64,000 nucleotides of DNA from CAZYFH01 sp965249175 (lineage in GTDB: Bacteria > Acidobacteriota > Vicinamibacteria > Vicinamibacterales > UBA8438): NCBI GenBank assembly GCA_965249175.1, contig OZ252227.1, positions 186,001-250,000 on the forward strand. Direction: 5' to 3'. Position 1 is the stretch's first letter. Each line of letters starts with the position of its first letter. The notes beneath the pieces were generated by a model. The model was given only the letters and a program-made list of their open reading frames with translations, did not search any database and was not told the DNA's origin. Below are positions 7,290-16,232 of this stretch, piece after piece. The position numbers and the translations under genes were made by a program.

Positions 7290-8321
7290 ATGGTCGCCAA
7301 CGTATCCCCTCGGGCCACGGCGGCCGCGAGACTCGCCGCCTGCGCCGCCGTGTGCGGCCTGCTGCTGTGGGCGCCGGCGCGCGCGGGCCAGTCGGACGCC
7401 ACGCCTGCAGAGCGTGCCGTCGAATTCCTATCCGCCGAAGTGCCACGGTGGCCCGCCGAGAACAACTGCTTCTCGTGTCACAACAACGGCGATGCCGCAC
7501 GTGCGCTCTACGCGGCGCTACGCGCCGGTCATGACGTGCCGGCGGCGGCGCTGCGCGACACGACGAGCTGGCTCCAACGCCCGGAGGCGTGGGACGACAA
7601 CGCGCTCGGCCTCGCGTTCAGCGACCAGGTGCTGGCACGGATTCAGTTCGGCGGAGCGCTGGTCGACGCGATGCGGGCGGAGCAGGTCGATGGGACGGGG
7701 CCCGTCGTGGCCGCGGCTACGCTCGTCGCCTCAGATCAGCGGGAGGACGGGTTGTGGCGGCTCGATTCGAGTGGCAGCATCGGCTCGCCCGCGACATACG
7801 GCACGACGCTGGCGACCTGGGCCGCCCTGCGCACGCTGCGCGGCGCCGCCGACGAGCGGTTTGCCGCACCGATCGCGGCCGCCGAGCGATGGTTGCGTGC
7901 AGTCGAGGTAAAGACCGTGCTTGATGCCGCCGCCGTCGTCCTGGGCCTGGGGCGGGCGACCGATTCGGCGGCCCGACGCCAGCGCGAGGCCTGCCTACGG
8001 CTCCTCGTGGACGGTCGCGCGCCGTCTGGCGCGTGGGGTGCGTATCTCACCTCGCCGACCGAGCCGTTCGACACTGCCGTTGTACTCCTCGCGCTCGTCT
8101 CGCTCGCGGACACGCCGGCGCTCGCCGCGCCGGTGCTGTCACCAGCTGATCTCCGGCAGCTCATCGCCGACGGCCGCGCGTTTCTCGTCGAGGAGCAGCT
8201 CGACGACGGCAGCTGGATCGAGACGACGCGCCCCCCCGGCCAGCAAAGCTACGCGCAGTGGATCTCGACCACCGGCTGGGCGGCGCTCGCGTTGATCGAG
8301 ACGCGGGATGTCGTGCGGTAA
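7290..8321 (+). CDS. Secreted alpha/alpha-toroid (squalene cyclase/prenyltransferase-like) protein with a CxxCH motif
   Basis: The ATG at 7290 begins a Sec-type signal peptide (MVANVSPRATAAARLAACAA... ending near ARAG). The mature ~320 residues consist of repeats such as 'DDNALGLAFSDQVL', 'TYGTTLATWAALRTLRG', 'SGAWGAYLTSPTEPFDTAVVLLAL' and 'DDGSWIETTRPPGQQSYAQWISTTGWAALAL', which match the terpene-cyclase/prenyltransferase alpha-alpha barrel repeat. No DxDD-type cyclase acid motif is visible. Near the mature N-terminus 'NNCFSCHNNG' carries a heme-c-type CxxCH, so it may be a cytochrome-like or metal-binding periplasmic protein. Its function is unknown. Confidence 0.75.
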   Translation: MVANVSPRATAAARLAACAAVCGLLLWAPARAGQSDATPAERAVEFLSAEVPRWPAENNCFSCHNNGDAARALYAALRAGHDVPAAALRDTTSWLQRPEAWDDNALGLAFSDQVLARIQFGGALVDAMRAEQVDGTGPVVAAATLVASDQREDGLWRLDSSGSIGSPATYGTTLATWAALRTLRGAADERFAAPIAAAERWLRAVEVKTVLDAAAVVLGLGRATDSAARRQREACLRLLVDGRAPSGAWGAYLTSPTEPFDTAVVLLALVSLADTPALAAPVLSPADLRQLIADGRAFLVEEQLDDGSWIETTRPPGQQSYAQWISTTGWAALALIETRDVVR

Positions 8322-8362
8322 CGCGGACCGCGCAAACGTCATCCAGTCGCAGGGTCAAGACT

Positions 8363-8382
8363 CGCTGCGCCGCAGCGTTTTT
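8363..8382 (+). terminator. Intrinsic terminator after the toroid gene
   Basis: A 6-bp GC stem (CGCTGC/GCAGCG) with a 3-nt loop is followed by TTTTT, 42 bp after the stop codon of the preceding gene. Confidence 0.75.
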
Positions 8383-8505
8383 CTATCCTGCCACTCGGTG
8401 TCTGCCCCGGAAAGCACTGCGCCGCAGCCTATCATCGACAGGCAGCGGTGCCTCCTCATGGGTTGCCGCTGAACCGTCGCGTGGCGGCGCCTCCGTCGAT
8501 CGGGG

Positions 8506-8706
8506 CGGCCAGAGCAGATCGATCGCATACGCGAGATCGAGCCGCTCGCCGTGCCAAAGGGGGGTCGACGTGTGCGCGTCGATGGTAATGCCTTCCGCTA
8601 CGAGGTTCGACGTCGCCGGCGCGAGCGGTGCGCCCGCCCAACGCGGCGCTGCCGGCACGCCAAGGAGGGGACGACCGTCCGGCCAGAAGAACCGCGCCTC
8701 GCCGTC
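8506..8706 (-). pseudogene. Remnant of the C-terminus of an HNH endonuclease (DUF222-type) gene
   Basis: On the minus strand about 67 codons read 'ARFFWPDGRPL', 'LVAEGITIDAHTSTPLW' and 'GERLDLAYAIDLLWP'. This matches my recollection of the conserved tail of DUF222/HNH endonuclease proteins ('RPDGRPL', 'GLxIDxxTxxPxWxGExxDxxxAIDxL'). The upstream HNH core is missing; the same frame upstream reads as low-complexity, Arg-rich sequence. I see no start. It is best regarded as a decayed gene end next to the transposon-rich region. Confidence 0.5.
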
Positions 8707-9250
8707 GCCGTTCCCCGGAGAACGAGCGGCGGCTGCTCGACTTCGCGTGCTGCGGATCGGCGGGTTGCCGCCGGAGGGACGGAAGCGCCGAACGGGGTTC
8801 GTGCCAGGGGTTCGCTGATCGCCATGAACCCATGATAACCCCTTGTTTTGCAACCTTTTGAGAGCCCGAACGACGGCCGAGCGGGGTCCAAACCACACCC
8901 GATGTCGAGGTCTCGGGCTCGATGTCACCGATCGACCCACAGGCCCTCGCGAGGAGCATTCCTCGGGGCGAGCCCAATCAGAACCGACCCCCATCGCCAA
9001 TCGTGTCAAGTGAAAAGTGAGAAGACCGATCGAAAGTGGGCCGCGTGTGCCCCCTGTTGCGAGCCCCAGTCGGCCCGCCTCTATAGTCGGGACCACCACT
9101 TCTCGAACGACGTAGGGCGTTAGCCCCGGACCTCCCAGTCGGAAGGCTGCGCGCACGACACATGGCTCTAAACGTCGGTGACCGCCACTGCCATTACGAC
9201 GCGACCCGCCTTCACTCCCTTCGGGAGCTACGGCGGGGCAAGCCGCCCAG
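8707..9250. other. Non-coding stretch between HNH remnant and kinase
   Basis: About 540 bp with no frame of convincing coding character on either strand. The segment around 8828-8865 is locally A/T-richer (CCTTGTTTTGCAACCTTTTG), as is often seen near integrated elements, but I find no tRNA or attachment-site duplication. The last ~170 bp must hold the promoter of the kinase pseudogene. Confidence 0.4.
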
Positions 9251-9455
9251 ATGTCGCTAGAACCAGGCTCCAGGATCGGACCGTACGAAGTAGCGGGTCG
9301 CCTTGGCGCAGGCGGAATGGGGGAGGTCTACCGCGCCCGCGACCCGAAGCTCGACCGGGACGTGGCCCTCAAGGTGCTTCCCGAGGCGTTCACGGCCGAT
9401 CCTGATCGGCTTGCCCGCTTCGAGCGCGAAGCCAAAGTCCTCGCCTCGCTGAACC
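9251..9455 (+). pseudogene. Ser/Thr protein kinase, 5' part (interrupted by IS3 element)
   Basis: Codons 1-68 of a Hanks-type kinase starting MSLEPGSRIGPYEVAGRLGA, with the glycine loop 'GAGGMGEV' (19-26) and the ATP-binding Lys in 'VALKV' (K41). The frame stops making sense at codon 69, whose first base is 9455. The other two bases are 12301-12302, on the far side of an inserted element, where the protein resumes as 'HPNIGHIYGLEE'. Removing the insertion plus one 3-bp duplication (ACC) restores the frame exactly, so the gene was intact before insertion. The remainder is annotated at 12301-14836. Confidence 0.92.
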
Positions 9456-9513
9456 TGGAGTTGCCCCGGTTTCGTGGACACCAGCCCCCAAGGTGGGGTA
9501 AGGAGGTGTCACG

Positions 9514-9828
9514 ATGCCACGTACACACCGACCGTATTCAGGAGAGTTCCGTCGACGGCTGGTCGACCTCGTTCGCGCGGGTCGGACGCCGGAATCGCTC
9601 GGCGAGGAGTTCGAGCCGTCTGCCCAGGCAATTCGCAACTGGGTGCGCCAAGCGGATCGCGATGCGGGGCGGCGCGCCGACGGTCTGACGACCGCCGACC
9701 GTGACGACCTGCGCCGCCTCCGGCGCGAGAACGCCCGGCTCCGCGAAGAGCGGGAGATCTTGAAAAAAGCCGCGGCCTGGTTCGCTCGGGAGACCGACGC
9801 GATCCCCTCCGGATCTTCAGATTCATGA
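9514..9828 (+). CDS. IS3-family transposase OrfA
   Basis: A 104-residue DNA-binding subunit with an N-terminal helix-turn-helix ('PYSGEFRRRLVDLVRAGRTP', 'SAQAIRNWVRQADRD') and a leucine-zipper-like coiled coil ('DLRRLRRENARLREEREILK'). It ends in ATGA overlap with the orfB ATG (9825). A run of six A in 'GAAAAAAG' near 9763-9770 lies where IS3 elements make the OrfAB fusion by -1 frameshifting, and the -1 frame is open from there into orfB. The gene is intact. Confidence 0.92.
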   Translation: MPRTHRPYSGEFRRRLVDLVRAGRTPESLGEEFEPSAQAIRNWVRQADRDAGRRADGLTTADRDDLRRLRRENARLREEREILKKAAAWFARETDAIPSGSSDS

Positions 9829-10397
9829 AGGCGCACCGGGCCGCCCATGCGATCGCCACCCTGTGCCGTATGCTGGCGGTCTCCCCCAGCGGGTACTACG
9901 CGTGGCACCGACGTCCCGCGAGTCAGCGGGCGCGCGAGGACGCCGCGCTGACGGCGGAGATTGAGGCGATTCACAGCCACTCGCGCGGGACCTACGGAGC
10001 CCCGCGGATCCATGCCGAGCTGGTCGCGCGGGGCCGGCGGGTGAGTCGCAAGCGCGTCGCGCGCCTGATGCGCGCCGCCCAGGTGCGGGGCGTCAGCCGC
10101 CGCAAGTTCGTCGTGACGACCACGCGTGCGGCCGACGCCCGGCCGGCGCCCGATCTGGTGCGCCGAGCCTTCACGGCGACGGACCCGAATCAGCTCTGGG
10201 TGGCCGACATCACCTACATCCCCACGGGGCGCGGGTTTCTCTACCTGGCGGTGGTGCTCGACGTCTGGAGTCGCCGCATCGTCGGCTGGGCGATGGCGAC
10301 CCATCTGCGCACGGCCCTCGTGCTGGCCGCCTTGGACATGGCCGTCGAGCAGCGGCAACCCCAGGCGGTCGTTCATCATTCGGATCAGGGCTGTCAG
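9825..10397 (+). pseudogene. IS3-family transposase OrfB, 5' part (split by IS30)
   Basis: Encodes the N-terminal helical region ('MLAVSPSGYYAWHRRPAS', 'HSRGTYGAPRIHAELVARG') and the first half of the rve integrase core, with the first catalytic Asp in 'WVADITYIPT' and the second in 'VHHSDQGCQ'. At Gln of 'GCQ' the IS30 copy begins; translation runs on to a stop at 10434-10436 inside it. The third catalytic residue lies in the separated 3' part, so no active transposase can be made. Confidence 0.93.
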
Positions 10398-11846
10398 CTT
10401 GGGTTCAAGGGGTCGTCGCAACACCGCGTTGTGTGATTGAGCATAGGTGATCGCCAAGCGCCTCCGCAGGTGTCTTCCAGCCGAGGGTCTTGCGGGGGCG
10501 ACTGTTGAGAGCAGCGGCAACAGCGTCAAGGTCATCACGGGAGTGCCTGGACAGGTCGGTGCCCTTGGGGAAGTACTGACGCAGCAGCCCGTTGGTGTTC
10601 TCGTTCGTGCCGCGTTGCCAGGGGCTGTGGGGGTCGCAGAAGTAGATTGGCAGCCGGGTATCGCGTCGGAGTTGCACGTGTTGAGCCATCTCGGTGCCTT
10701 GGTCCCATGTCAGTGAACGGCGAAGCTGCGTGGGCAACGAGATGATCGATGACGCGATGGCGTCTCGGACGGCCTCGGCACCATGCCCGGCCAGTGCGGG
10801 ACCGTTCTTGATCCGAGGCTGCCCATAGTCATCCATGCGGGGCAGATGCAGCAGCATCGTGAATCGCGTGGTGCGTTCCACGAGGGTCCCAATCGCAGAG
10901 CTACCCAGTCCGACAATCAGGTCACCTTCCCAGTGTCCTGGCACCGCCCGATCTTCTGCTTCGGCAGGGCGCTTGCTGATCAGGATGTCGGATTCGACAA
11001 ATGCCTTGCCGCGTCCTCGTGTACGTGCCCTTGGAACCCGCAGCGCCCGCCCGGTCCGCAGGCACGCCACCAGTTCGCGTCGCAGCGCACCTCGTCCTTG
11101 CACGTAGAGCGCCTGGTAGATGGCCTCGTGGGAGATCCGCATCGATTCATCATCGGGGAAGTCGACCTTGAGTCTGTTGGCAATTTGCTCAGGACTCCAT
11201 GAAGCCGCCCAGCGTCGGTCTTGGCGGCGACCGTGTCGGCGACCGTGCCAGGGCACATGGGGACCAGGCACGGGCGTCCCGTCCTCAGCCATGATCGTGC
11301 CTGCGAGGCGGTCCTGCACGTAGTGCCTCAGCTGGTCGTTCGCGGCCAGCTTGGCCATCTTCGGGCGCTGGGCACGTCGGTCGCTGTGCCACTGCGCCGT
11401 CGATGCCCGATACCCCAGACCGCCGCTTCGAGTCGCAGCGTTGCGACGCAGCTCTCGCGAGACCGTCGACGGGGCCCTACGGAGCCGACGGGCAATGTCG
11501 CGCACCCCGGCACCCCGCGCTCTCAGGATCGCGATCTCTTCCCGCTCGGCGAAGGACAAGTAGCGAGCCGATCGGGGCGCCAAGCTGATCGGCGGCATAC
11601 CACCGCTCGCACGGAACCAACGACCACCCACGGGCGGCGACACACCACATGACACAGCGGCATCCTCACTTGATACCCCCCGGGCGATCGCCTTCCAGAA
11701 CCGTTGCCGCTCCTCACGCCCCGCCACCGGCGGCCGACCAGGCGAAGGCATCGCAGGGCGACCCGCGCGGTCGGACCGTCGCCGTTTCCGTTTCTGCATC
11801 GCAGCACCTCATCATCAAGGTGTTGCGACGACCGGTTGAATTCACC
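10398..11846 (-). mobile_element. IS30-family insertion sequence (intact)
   Basis: About 1449 bp inserted in orfB of the IS3 element. The termini are inverted repeats sharing TTCAA and the stretch GGTCGTCGCAACACC at both ends (left 10398-10425, right 11819-11846). A 3-bp duplication CAG flanks it (10395-10397 and 11847-11849), and deleting the element plus one CAG restores the OrfB frame as 'GCQYTALAFGARC'. The transposase gene fills nearly the whole element on the minus strand, with its stop codon inside the left repeat. Confidence 0.92.
10405..11799 (-). CDS. IS30-family transposase
   Basis: A full-length, 464-residue DDE transposase. After a basic N-terminus it has an IS30 helix-turn-helix ('YLSFAEREEIAILRARGAGV', 'DIARRLRRAPSTVSRELRRN') and then the 'WSPEQIANRLKVDFPDDE' block. 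The catalytic core shows Asp in 'GHWEGDLIVG', Asp in 'SLTWDQGTEM' and Glu in 'RGTNENTNGLLRQYFPKG'. No stop or frameshift interrupts it, so the element may still be active and was the last to arrive at this locus. Confidence 0.95.
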   Translation of the reverse strand: MQKRKRRRSDRAGRPAMPSPGRPPVAGREERQRFWKAIARGVSSEDAAVSCGVSPPVGGRWFRASGGMPPISLAPRSARYLSFAEREEIAILRARGAGVRDIARRLRRAPSTVSRELRRNAATRSGGLGYRASTAQWHSDRRAQRPKMAKLAANDQLRHYVQDRLAGTIMAEDGTPVPGPHVPWHGRRHGRRQDRRWAASWSPEQIANRLKVDFPDDESMRISHEAIYQALYVQGRGALRRELVACLRTGRALRVPRARTRGRGKAFVESDILISKRPAEAEDRAVPGHWEGDLIVGLGSSAIGTLVERTTRFTMLLHLPRMDDYGQPRIKNGPALAGHGAEAVRDAIASSIISLPTQLRRSLTWDQGTEMAQHVQLRRDTRLPIYFCDPHSPWQRGTNENTNGLLRQYFPKGTDLSRHSRDDLDAVAAALNSRPRKTLGWKTPAEALGDHLCSITQRGVATTP

Positions 11847-11849
11847 CAG

Positions 11850-12257
11850 TACACGGCGCTCGCCTTCGGGGCGCGGTGCCGGCAGGCGGGCGTCCGCCCG
11901 TCGATGGGGTCGGTCGGCGACTGCTACGACAACGCGCTGTGCGAGAGCTTCTTCGCCACGCTCGAGTGCGAGCTCCTCGACCGCTGCACGTTCCCGACGC
12001 CGCGCGACGCTCGCGCGGCGGTGTTTGACTTCATCGAAGGGTGGTACAACACCCACCGACGGCATTCCTCGCTCGGCTACGAGTCACCTCTACGCTTCGA
12101 GCAGCAGCGTCGGGATCTCACCGACCGCGGGGCCCCTATGGAAGCTGCCGGGCCTGTGGACGCGACACGCGCGTCCACGAGTCCCTTGGGAAACGTGCTC
12201 CGCACGTTTCCCACAGCTCCCACAGGGGATCGTCGAGGAATACACAACACGATGTGA
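11850..12257 (+). pseudogene. IS3-family transposase OrfB, 3' part
   Basis: Resumes OrfB after the IS30 copy in the same frame: 'YTALAFGARCRQAGVRPSMG', the catalytic Glu in 'NALCESFFATLECELLDR', and the conserved tail 'WYNTHRRHSSLGYESPLRFE'. About 45 extra residues follow before the TGA at 12255-12257, encoded by a hairpin-rich segment, so the original C-terminus may have been shorter. Confidence 0.9.
12156..12213 (+). repeat. Two strong hairpins near the right end of the IS3 element
   Basis: GTGGACGCG (12156-12164) pairs with CGCGTCCAC (12170-12178) around a 5-nt loop. TGGGAAACGTGC (12187-12198) pairs with GCACGTTTCCCA (12202-12213) around 3 nt. Neither has a T-tract. They may limit read-through transcription or translation across the element. 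Confidence 0.6.
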
Positions 12258-12300
12258 CCGAAAGCGCTAACCCGTCCACGAGATCGGGGCAGGCCCAACC

Positions 12301-14836
12301 ATCCCAACATCGGCCACATCTACGGGCTCGAAGAGGCCGAGGGCGGCAGATTCAAAGCCCTGGTCCTTGAACTGGTCGAGGGACCGACCTTGGCGGATCG
12401 CATCGCAGAAGGCCCGATCCCCATCGACGACGCCCTGCCCATCGCCAAGCAGATCGCCGAAGCTCTGGAAGCGGCCCATGAGCAAGGGATCATCCACCGC
12501 GACCTGAAGCCGGCGAACGTGAAGGTGAAAGCTGACGGCACGGTGAAGGTGCTCGACTTCGGGTTAGCGAAGGCGTTCCAGCCGGAGGCTGCCGGGGCGA
12601 GTGCGTCGATGTCGCCGACGATCTCGCTCACCGCGGCGGCCACGCAGATGGGGATGGTGATTGGGACGGCGGCGTATATGGCCCCCGAGCAAGCCAAAGG
12701 TCAGGCGATCGATAAGCGGGCTGATATCTGGGCCTACGGCGCGGTTCTGTTCGAGATGCTCACCGGGAGGAAACTTTTCGAGGCGAGCGACGTTTCGGAG
12801 ATGTTGGCGTCGGTTCTCGTGAAAGACCCAGACATCTCCAGTCTCGGGGGGCACGTCCCGGCCCACATCCGATCGGTCGTGCGCCAATGCCTCGTCAAGG
12901 ACCCAAAGAGCGGCTGCGAGACATCGGCGATGTGCGCCTGGCGATGACGGGAGTGTTCGAGACGTCTGCGCGCCGGCCGCTTGGGCCGCCCGCGACCCCG
13001 GCACCGCGGCTCTGGCAGCGACCGGTTCCACTCGTGTTGGCCGGTCTCGCGTTGCTTGGTGTTGGCGGCGTGACCGGGTGGGGCGTCATGCGCGCGGGCG
13101 ACACACCAGCGGACCTCATGCGGTTCGAGATTGCCACGCCCGAGAGCGCGCCCCTACGTTTTTCACCTGGTCGGGCTCTCGCGTTGTCGGCAGACGGCAG
13201 CCAGATTGTTTATGACGACGTTCAGCCGGGTGGAAGCGGGCGACAGATTTACGTGCGCCCCATCGACCAATTGGAGGTGCAGGCTCTGCGGGGCACGGAG
13301 GGGGGGCCAACCCTTTTGTCTCCCCCGACGGCCTGTGGGTTGGTTTCCAGGCTGGGACAGGCGTCAGCTTTAACACAATTGCAGAAGGTCTCGATCTTCG
13401 GCGGCCCGCCGGTGACCCTCGCGACGTTGCCGAGTTTTGTCGCTGGTGCGAGTTGGGGCGCCGACGACCAGATCATCGTCGGCACGATTGGCGGCGGCCT
13501 GTTCCGGGTGCCAGGGGGTGTCGGTGAGCCCGTAGCCCTGACGACGCCCGACTCTGGACAGGCCGAGAGTCATCGACGACCGTCGATCATCCCCGACCGC
13601 CAGGCGGTGCTATTCGCGGTGTGGAGTGGTGGTCTGGCCGACAGTCAGTTGGCCGTCCTCGCGCTGGAGACTGGGGACGTTACACACTTGGGGCTTGCGG
13701 GCACCGCCCCTCGCTATGTCGAGACAGGGCATCTGATCTATGCCGCCGCCGACGGCTCGGTTCGTGCCGTACCGTTCGACGCGTCACGTCTCGAGGTGAA
13801 CGGCAGCCCGGTCCCCCTGATCGACGCCGACGTCGTGACCCCGTCGGGTGCAGCCAACTTCAGCATCTCGAACGCCGGCCGGCTCGTGTATGTGCCTGGT
13901 GGTGGCGCCGCAGGGTTGACACGCACGCTCGCATGGGTAGACCGCGACGGCGGCGAGGAACTGCTCACCGATCTTTCCTCTGCCGGATACTGGAGCGTCG
14001 ATCTGTCGCCCGACGGCACACGTCTTGCGCTCGAGATCGCTGATGCTGCCGGCCCGGCTTCGAGCGATGTGTGGACGTACGACCTGGCGCGTGGGACGCT
14101 CAGCCCGCTGACGACGAACCCGGGCGAGGACAAGACCCCGCTGTGGACGCCGGATGGACGGCAGGTCGTGTTCGGGTCGGATCGAGACGGCGCCCCCGGC
14201 TTGTATCGGCGCAACGCGGACGGCACCGGTGATGCCGAGCGCCTCTATCTCGACGACGAAGCCAGTGACTTAATCGCGAACGCGTGGTCTTCGGCGGGCG
14301 ATGCCCTCGTTGTGGTGAGGCGGAGCCGCTTGTTCCAGAATGACCTCAGACTTCTCACGATGGGCGACGAGCCCGCTACGCAGCCGCTGCTGGAGTCCGA
14401 GTTCAACGAGACGCGGGCATCGGTTTCGGCCGATGGACACTGGATCGCGTACGAGTCGAACCGTTCGGGGCTAAACGAAGTCTATGTCGAGGCCTTTCCC
14501 GAGCTGGGTGATCGGCAGCTGATCTCGACCGATGGTGGGCAGCAGCCGCGCTGGTCCGCGGACGGGCGAGACCTTTTCTATCTGGGTCCCGTGGCGAGCA
14601 AGCTGATGGTCGTCCCGGTCACCGCCGGGTCGGTGTTCGAAGCGGGAACCCCAGAGGTCCTGGTCGAAGGACAGTTCTTAGACACCCGTGGGAGATCGAG
14701 CTATGACGTCGCGTCGGACGGTCGTGTTGTGATCATCAGGCGCGGCACCGTCACTGAAGAAAGTGGCGCAGTGCCGCCCATCATCGTCATCCTGAACTGG
14801 ACCCAAGAGCTGTTAGAACGGGTGCCGGTCGACTGA
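12301..14836 (+). pseudogene. Ser/Thr protein kinase with WD40/TolB-like propeller, 3' part (frameshifted)
   Basis: Continues the kinase from 9455: 'LVLELVEGPTLADRI', catalytic 'IIHRDLKPANVKV', 'VLDFGLAKAF' and 'GTAAYMAPEQAKGQ' with 'DIWAYGAVLFEMLTGRKLF'. A single G appears lost after 'KDPK' (about 12908), since the next frame continues 'ERLRDIGDVRLAM'. A transmembrane helix ('VPLVLAGLALLGVGG') leads to a periplasmic beta-propeller ending 'NWTQELLERVPVD'. A short out-of-frame patch around 13303-13370, beginning in a run of seven G, suggests a paired -1/+1 change. With the insertion this is a multiply damaged gene, though the single-base lesions could be sequencing errors. Confidence 0.88.
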
Positions 14837-14997
14837 CGATCGCGCTGGCCAGGAAAGTGCTGGCAGACGCTCCCTGGACCGGCATGATTCCGCTGAAGAG
14901 GAGCGCCGACCCGGTCTTCGAGTACGCCTGCCACGAGGGGAACTACGGCATGGAGGGGATCCTCGCCGGTCGTCGCGCGCAGGAACGGGAACGCTAA
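14837..14997 (+). pseudogene. 3' fragment of a secreted 'YEYACHEGNY' family gene
   Basis: The frame ending at TAA 14995-14997 reads 'PWTGMIPLKRSADPVFEYAC' then 'HEGNYGMEGILAGRRAQERE'. The block 'FEYACHEGNYGMEGILAG' matches 'YEYACHEGNYSIANVLAG' in the complete C-terminus of the gene at 63254-64000. Only about 50 codons survive, directly after the kinase stop, with no start. It is a gene end left by a deletion or rearrangement. Confidence 0.7.
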
Positions 14998-15015
14998 ATC
15001 CCGAGCGGCGCCCCC

Positions 15016-16215
15016 TTACGGCGCGATCTCGAACGGCACGCGATAGGCGTCCCGCTCTTCAGGGTCGTCGATCTGCTCGAACCGATCGATCTCGAAGGGC
15101 ACGCCTATCCGATTGCCGGCGAGGTCTTCCAGGATCGACAAGGCGACCAGCGAATACGCCCCCGGCGACCATGGCTGCTCTGGCGTGAACGACCAGCGCG
15201 TCTCCCAGCTCGTTACTTCGATCGCACCGGCGACCCACTCCCCATCCGAGTGTTCGACGGCGAGCCCGCGATGCAGCAGGCCGTGGTCGAGCGGCTCGGG
15301 AAACGACACGACGAGGCGTGACGTGGACCCGGCCGGTGGCACCCGGAGCCGCCAGGCCGCCGTGTCGATTGGCGTGTCGTCCACCGGTCCCACGCTGAAC
15401 CGCTTGGTGAACGACGACGCGAGCGGTGTCCCCTCGGCGTCGGGCCAGGCGGCATCGACTTCGAGGGTGTAGCTCATGCCGGCCTCGAGCGGACGACCGA
15501 GCTCCTCGTTTGGCAAGATGCCGGTCTTCACGCGTCCCGGGTCGAAGAAGACCGTATAGCGCTGGAAGTTGTAGCCCCAGAATTCCTCGCCGAGCGGGAG
15601 AAACGGCGCCTCGACTGTTTGACCCGCGTCGTCGAGGAGACGGACATAGTCGAGTCCATCGACGTCGCTCATCGGCGCCGAGAACTCGATGTAGAGCTTC
15701 AACTGGTTGGCGGGGAGGCGGTCGCCTGTCGGTAGGACGCGCGTCACGACCGTCGTCGCGGTGACATCCGGTCGCGGCAGCTCGAGCGTGGCGGTAACGG
15801 TGGCGCCTGGGTCGTCAGCGTCGCCGACACCGGGCAAGGCCGCCGGGTCGAACCGTACGGTGTAGGGCCGGCCGAGGTCGAACGGGAACATCGGCGTGAA
15901 GCGCACGATGTCGTCATTACCCACGGCGTAGTTGCCGAGGACCGCGGGTGTGTCCGCGAGGTCCGCTCCGGCCTGCTCGACCGTGATCCGGAGCAACCGA
16001 GACCAGGCGCCCCGTTCCCACTCGATGTCGCGGAGGGCCGCGATCACGGCTGCCGGGAGACCCGCCAGTTCGACCGTGGCGCCGCGCAACTCGTCCTGCG
16101 GTGCGCCGAGACGGATGTCCGCGACGACGTCGGCCGGTGCGCCGTCATTCAAGACGCTGCACCCGCCGAGTGCCAGGGCCAGCGCCAGGATCGGCGCGCG
16201 GACGGCGTCGCTCAA
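15016..16215 (-). CDS. Secreted lipoprotein with SbsA/Big_5-type Ig-like domains
   Basis: A 399-residue lipoprotein: signal 'APILALALALGGCS' with lipobox Cys about residue 19. The mature part contains Ig-like repeats of the Big_5/SbsA type ('LKLYIEFSAPMSDVDGLDYV', 'GRPYTVRFDPAALPGVGD', 'SRLVVSFPEPLDHGLLHRG', 'DLAGNRIGVPFEIDRF'). The start is a TTG (16213-16215) preceded by AGGGG. Such proteins sit on the outer membrane or periplasm; no enzymatic role is apparent. It lies 17 bp downstream of the propeller gene and may be cotranscribed with it. Confidence 0.75.
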   Translation of the reverse strand: MSDAVRAPILALALALGGCSVLNDGAPADVVADIRLGAPQDELRGATVELAGLPAAVIAALRDIEWERGAWSRLLRITVEQAGADLADTPAVLGNYAVGNDDIVRFTPMFPFDLGRPYTVRFDPAALPGVGDADDPGATVTATLELPRPDVTATTVVTRVLPTGDRLPANQLKLYIEFSAPMSDVDGLDYVRLLDDAGQTVEAPFLPLGEEFWGYNFQRYTVFFDPGRVKTGILPNEELGRPLEAGMSYTLEVDAAWPDAEGTPLASSFTKRFSVGPVDDTPIDTAAWRLRVPPAGSTSRLVVSFPEPLDHGLLHRGLAVEHSDGEWVAGAIEVTSWETRWSFTPEQPWSPGAYSLVALSILEDLAGNRIGVPFEIDRFEQIDDPEERDAYRVPFEIAP

Positions 16216-16232
16216 GGCACCCCTGTGGTGGT

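Larger units (their letters stand above)
9456..12297 (+). mobile_element. IS3-family insertion sequence, itself carrying an IS30-family insertion
   Basis: The ends are imperfect inverted repeats: left TGGAGTTGCCCCGGTTTCGT, right (reverse complement) TGGGCCTGCCCCGATCTCGT, both continuing GGAC. They start with TG and end with CA as in IS3 elements. A 3-bp target duplication ACC flanks the element (9453-9455 and 12298-12300). Without the IS30 copy it would be about 1.39 kb. It carries orfA and orfB in the usual overlapping, -1 relative frames. It disrupts a protein kinase gene. Because orfB is split, it cannot transpose without help in trans. Confidence 0.93.

Noticed and set aside
8700..8880. 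tRNA gene or attachment site in the A/T-richer gap before the kinase
   Set aside because: A GGTTCGT-like stretch and 'CCTCCGGCGGCAA' on the minus strand suggested a T-arm, but no acceptor or anticodon stem could be formed and no duplicated core was seen.
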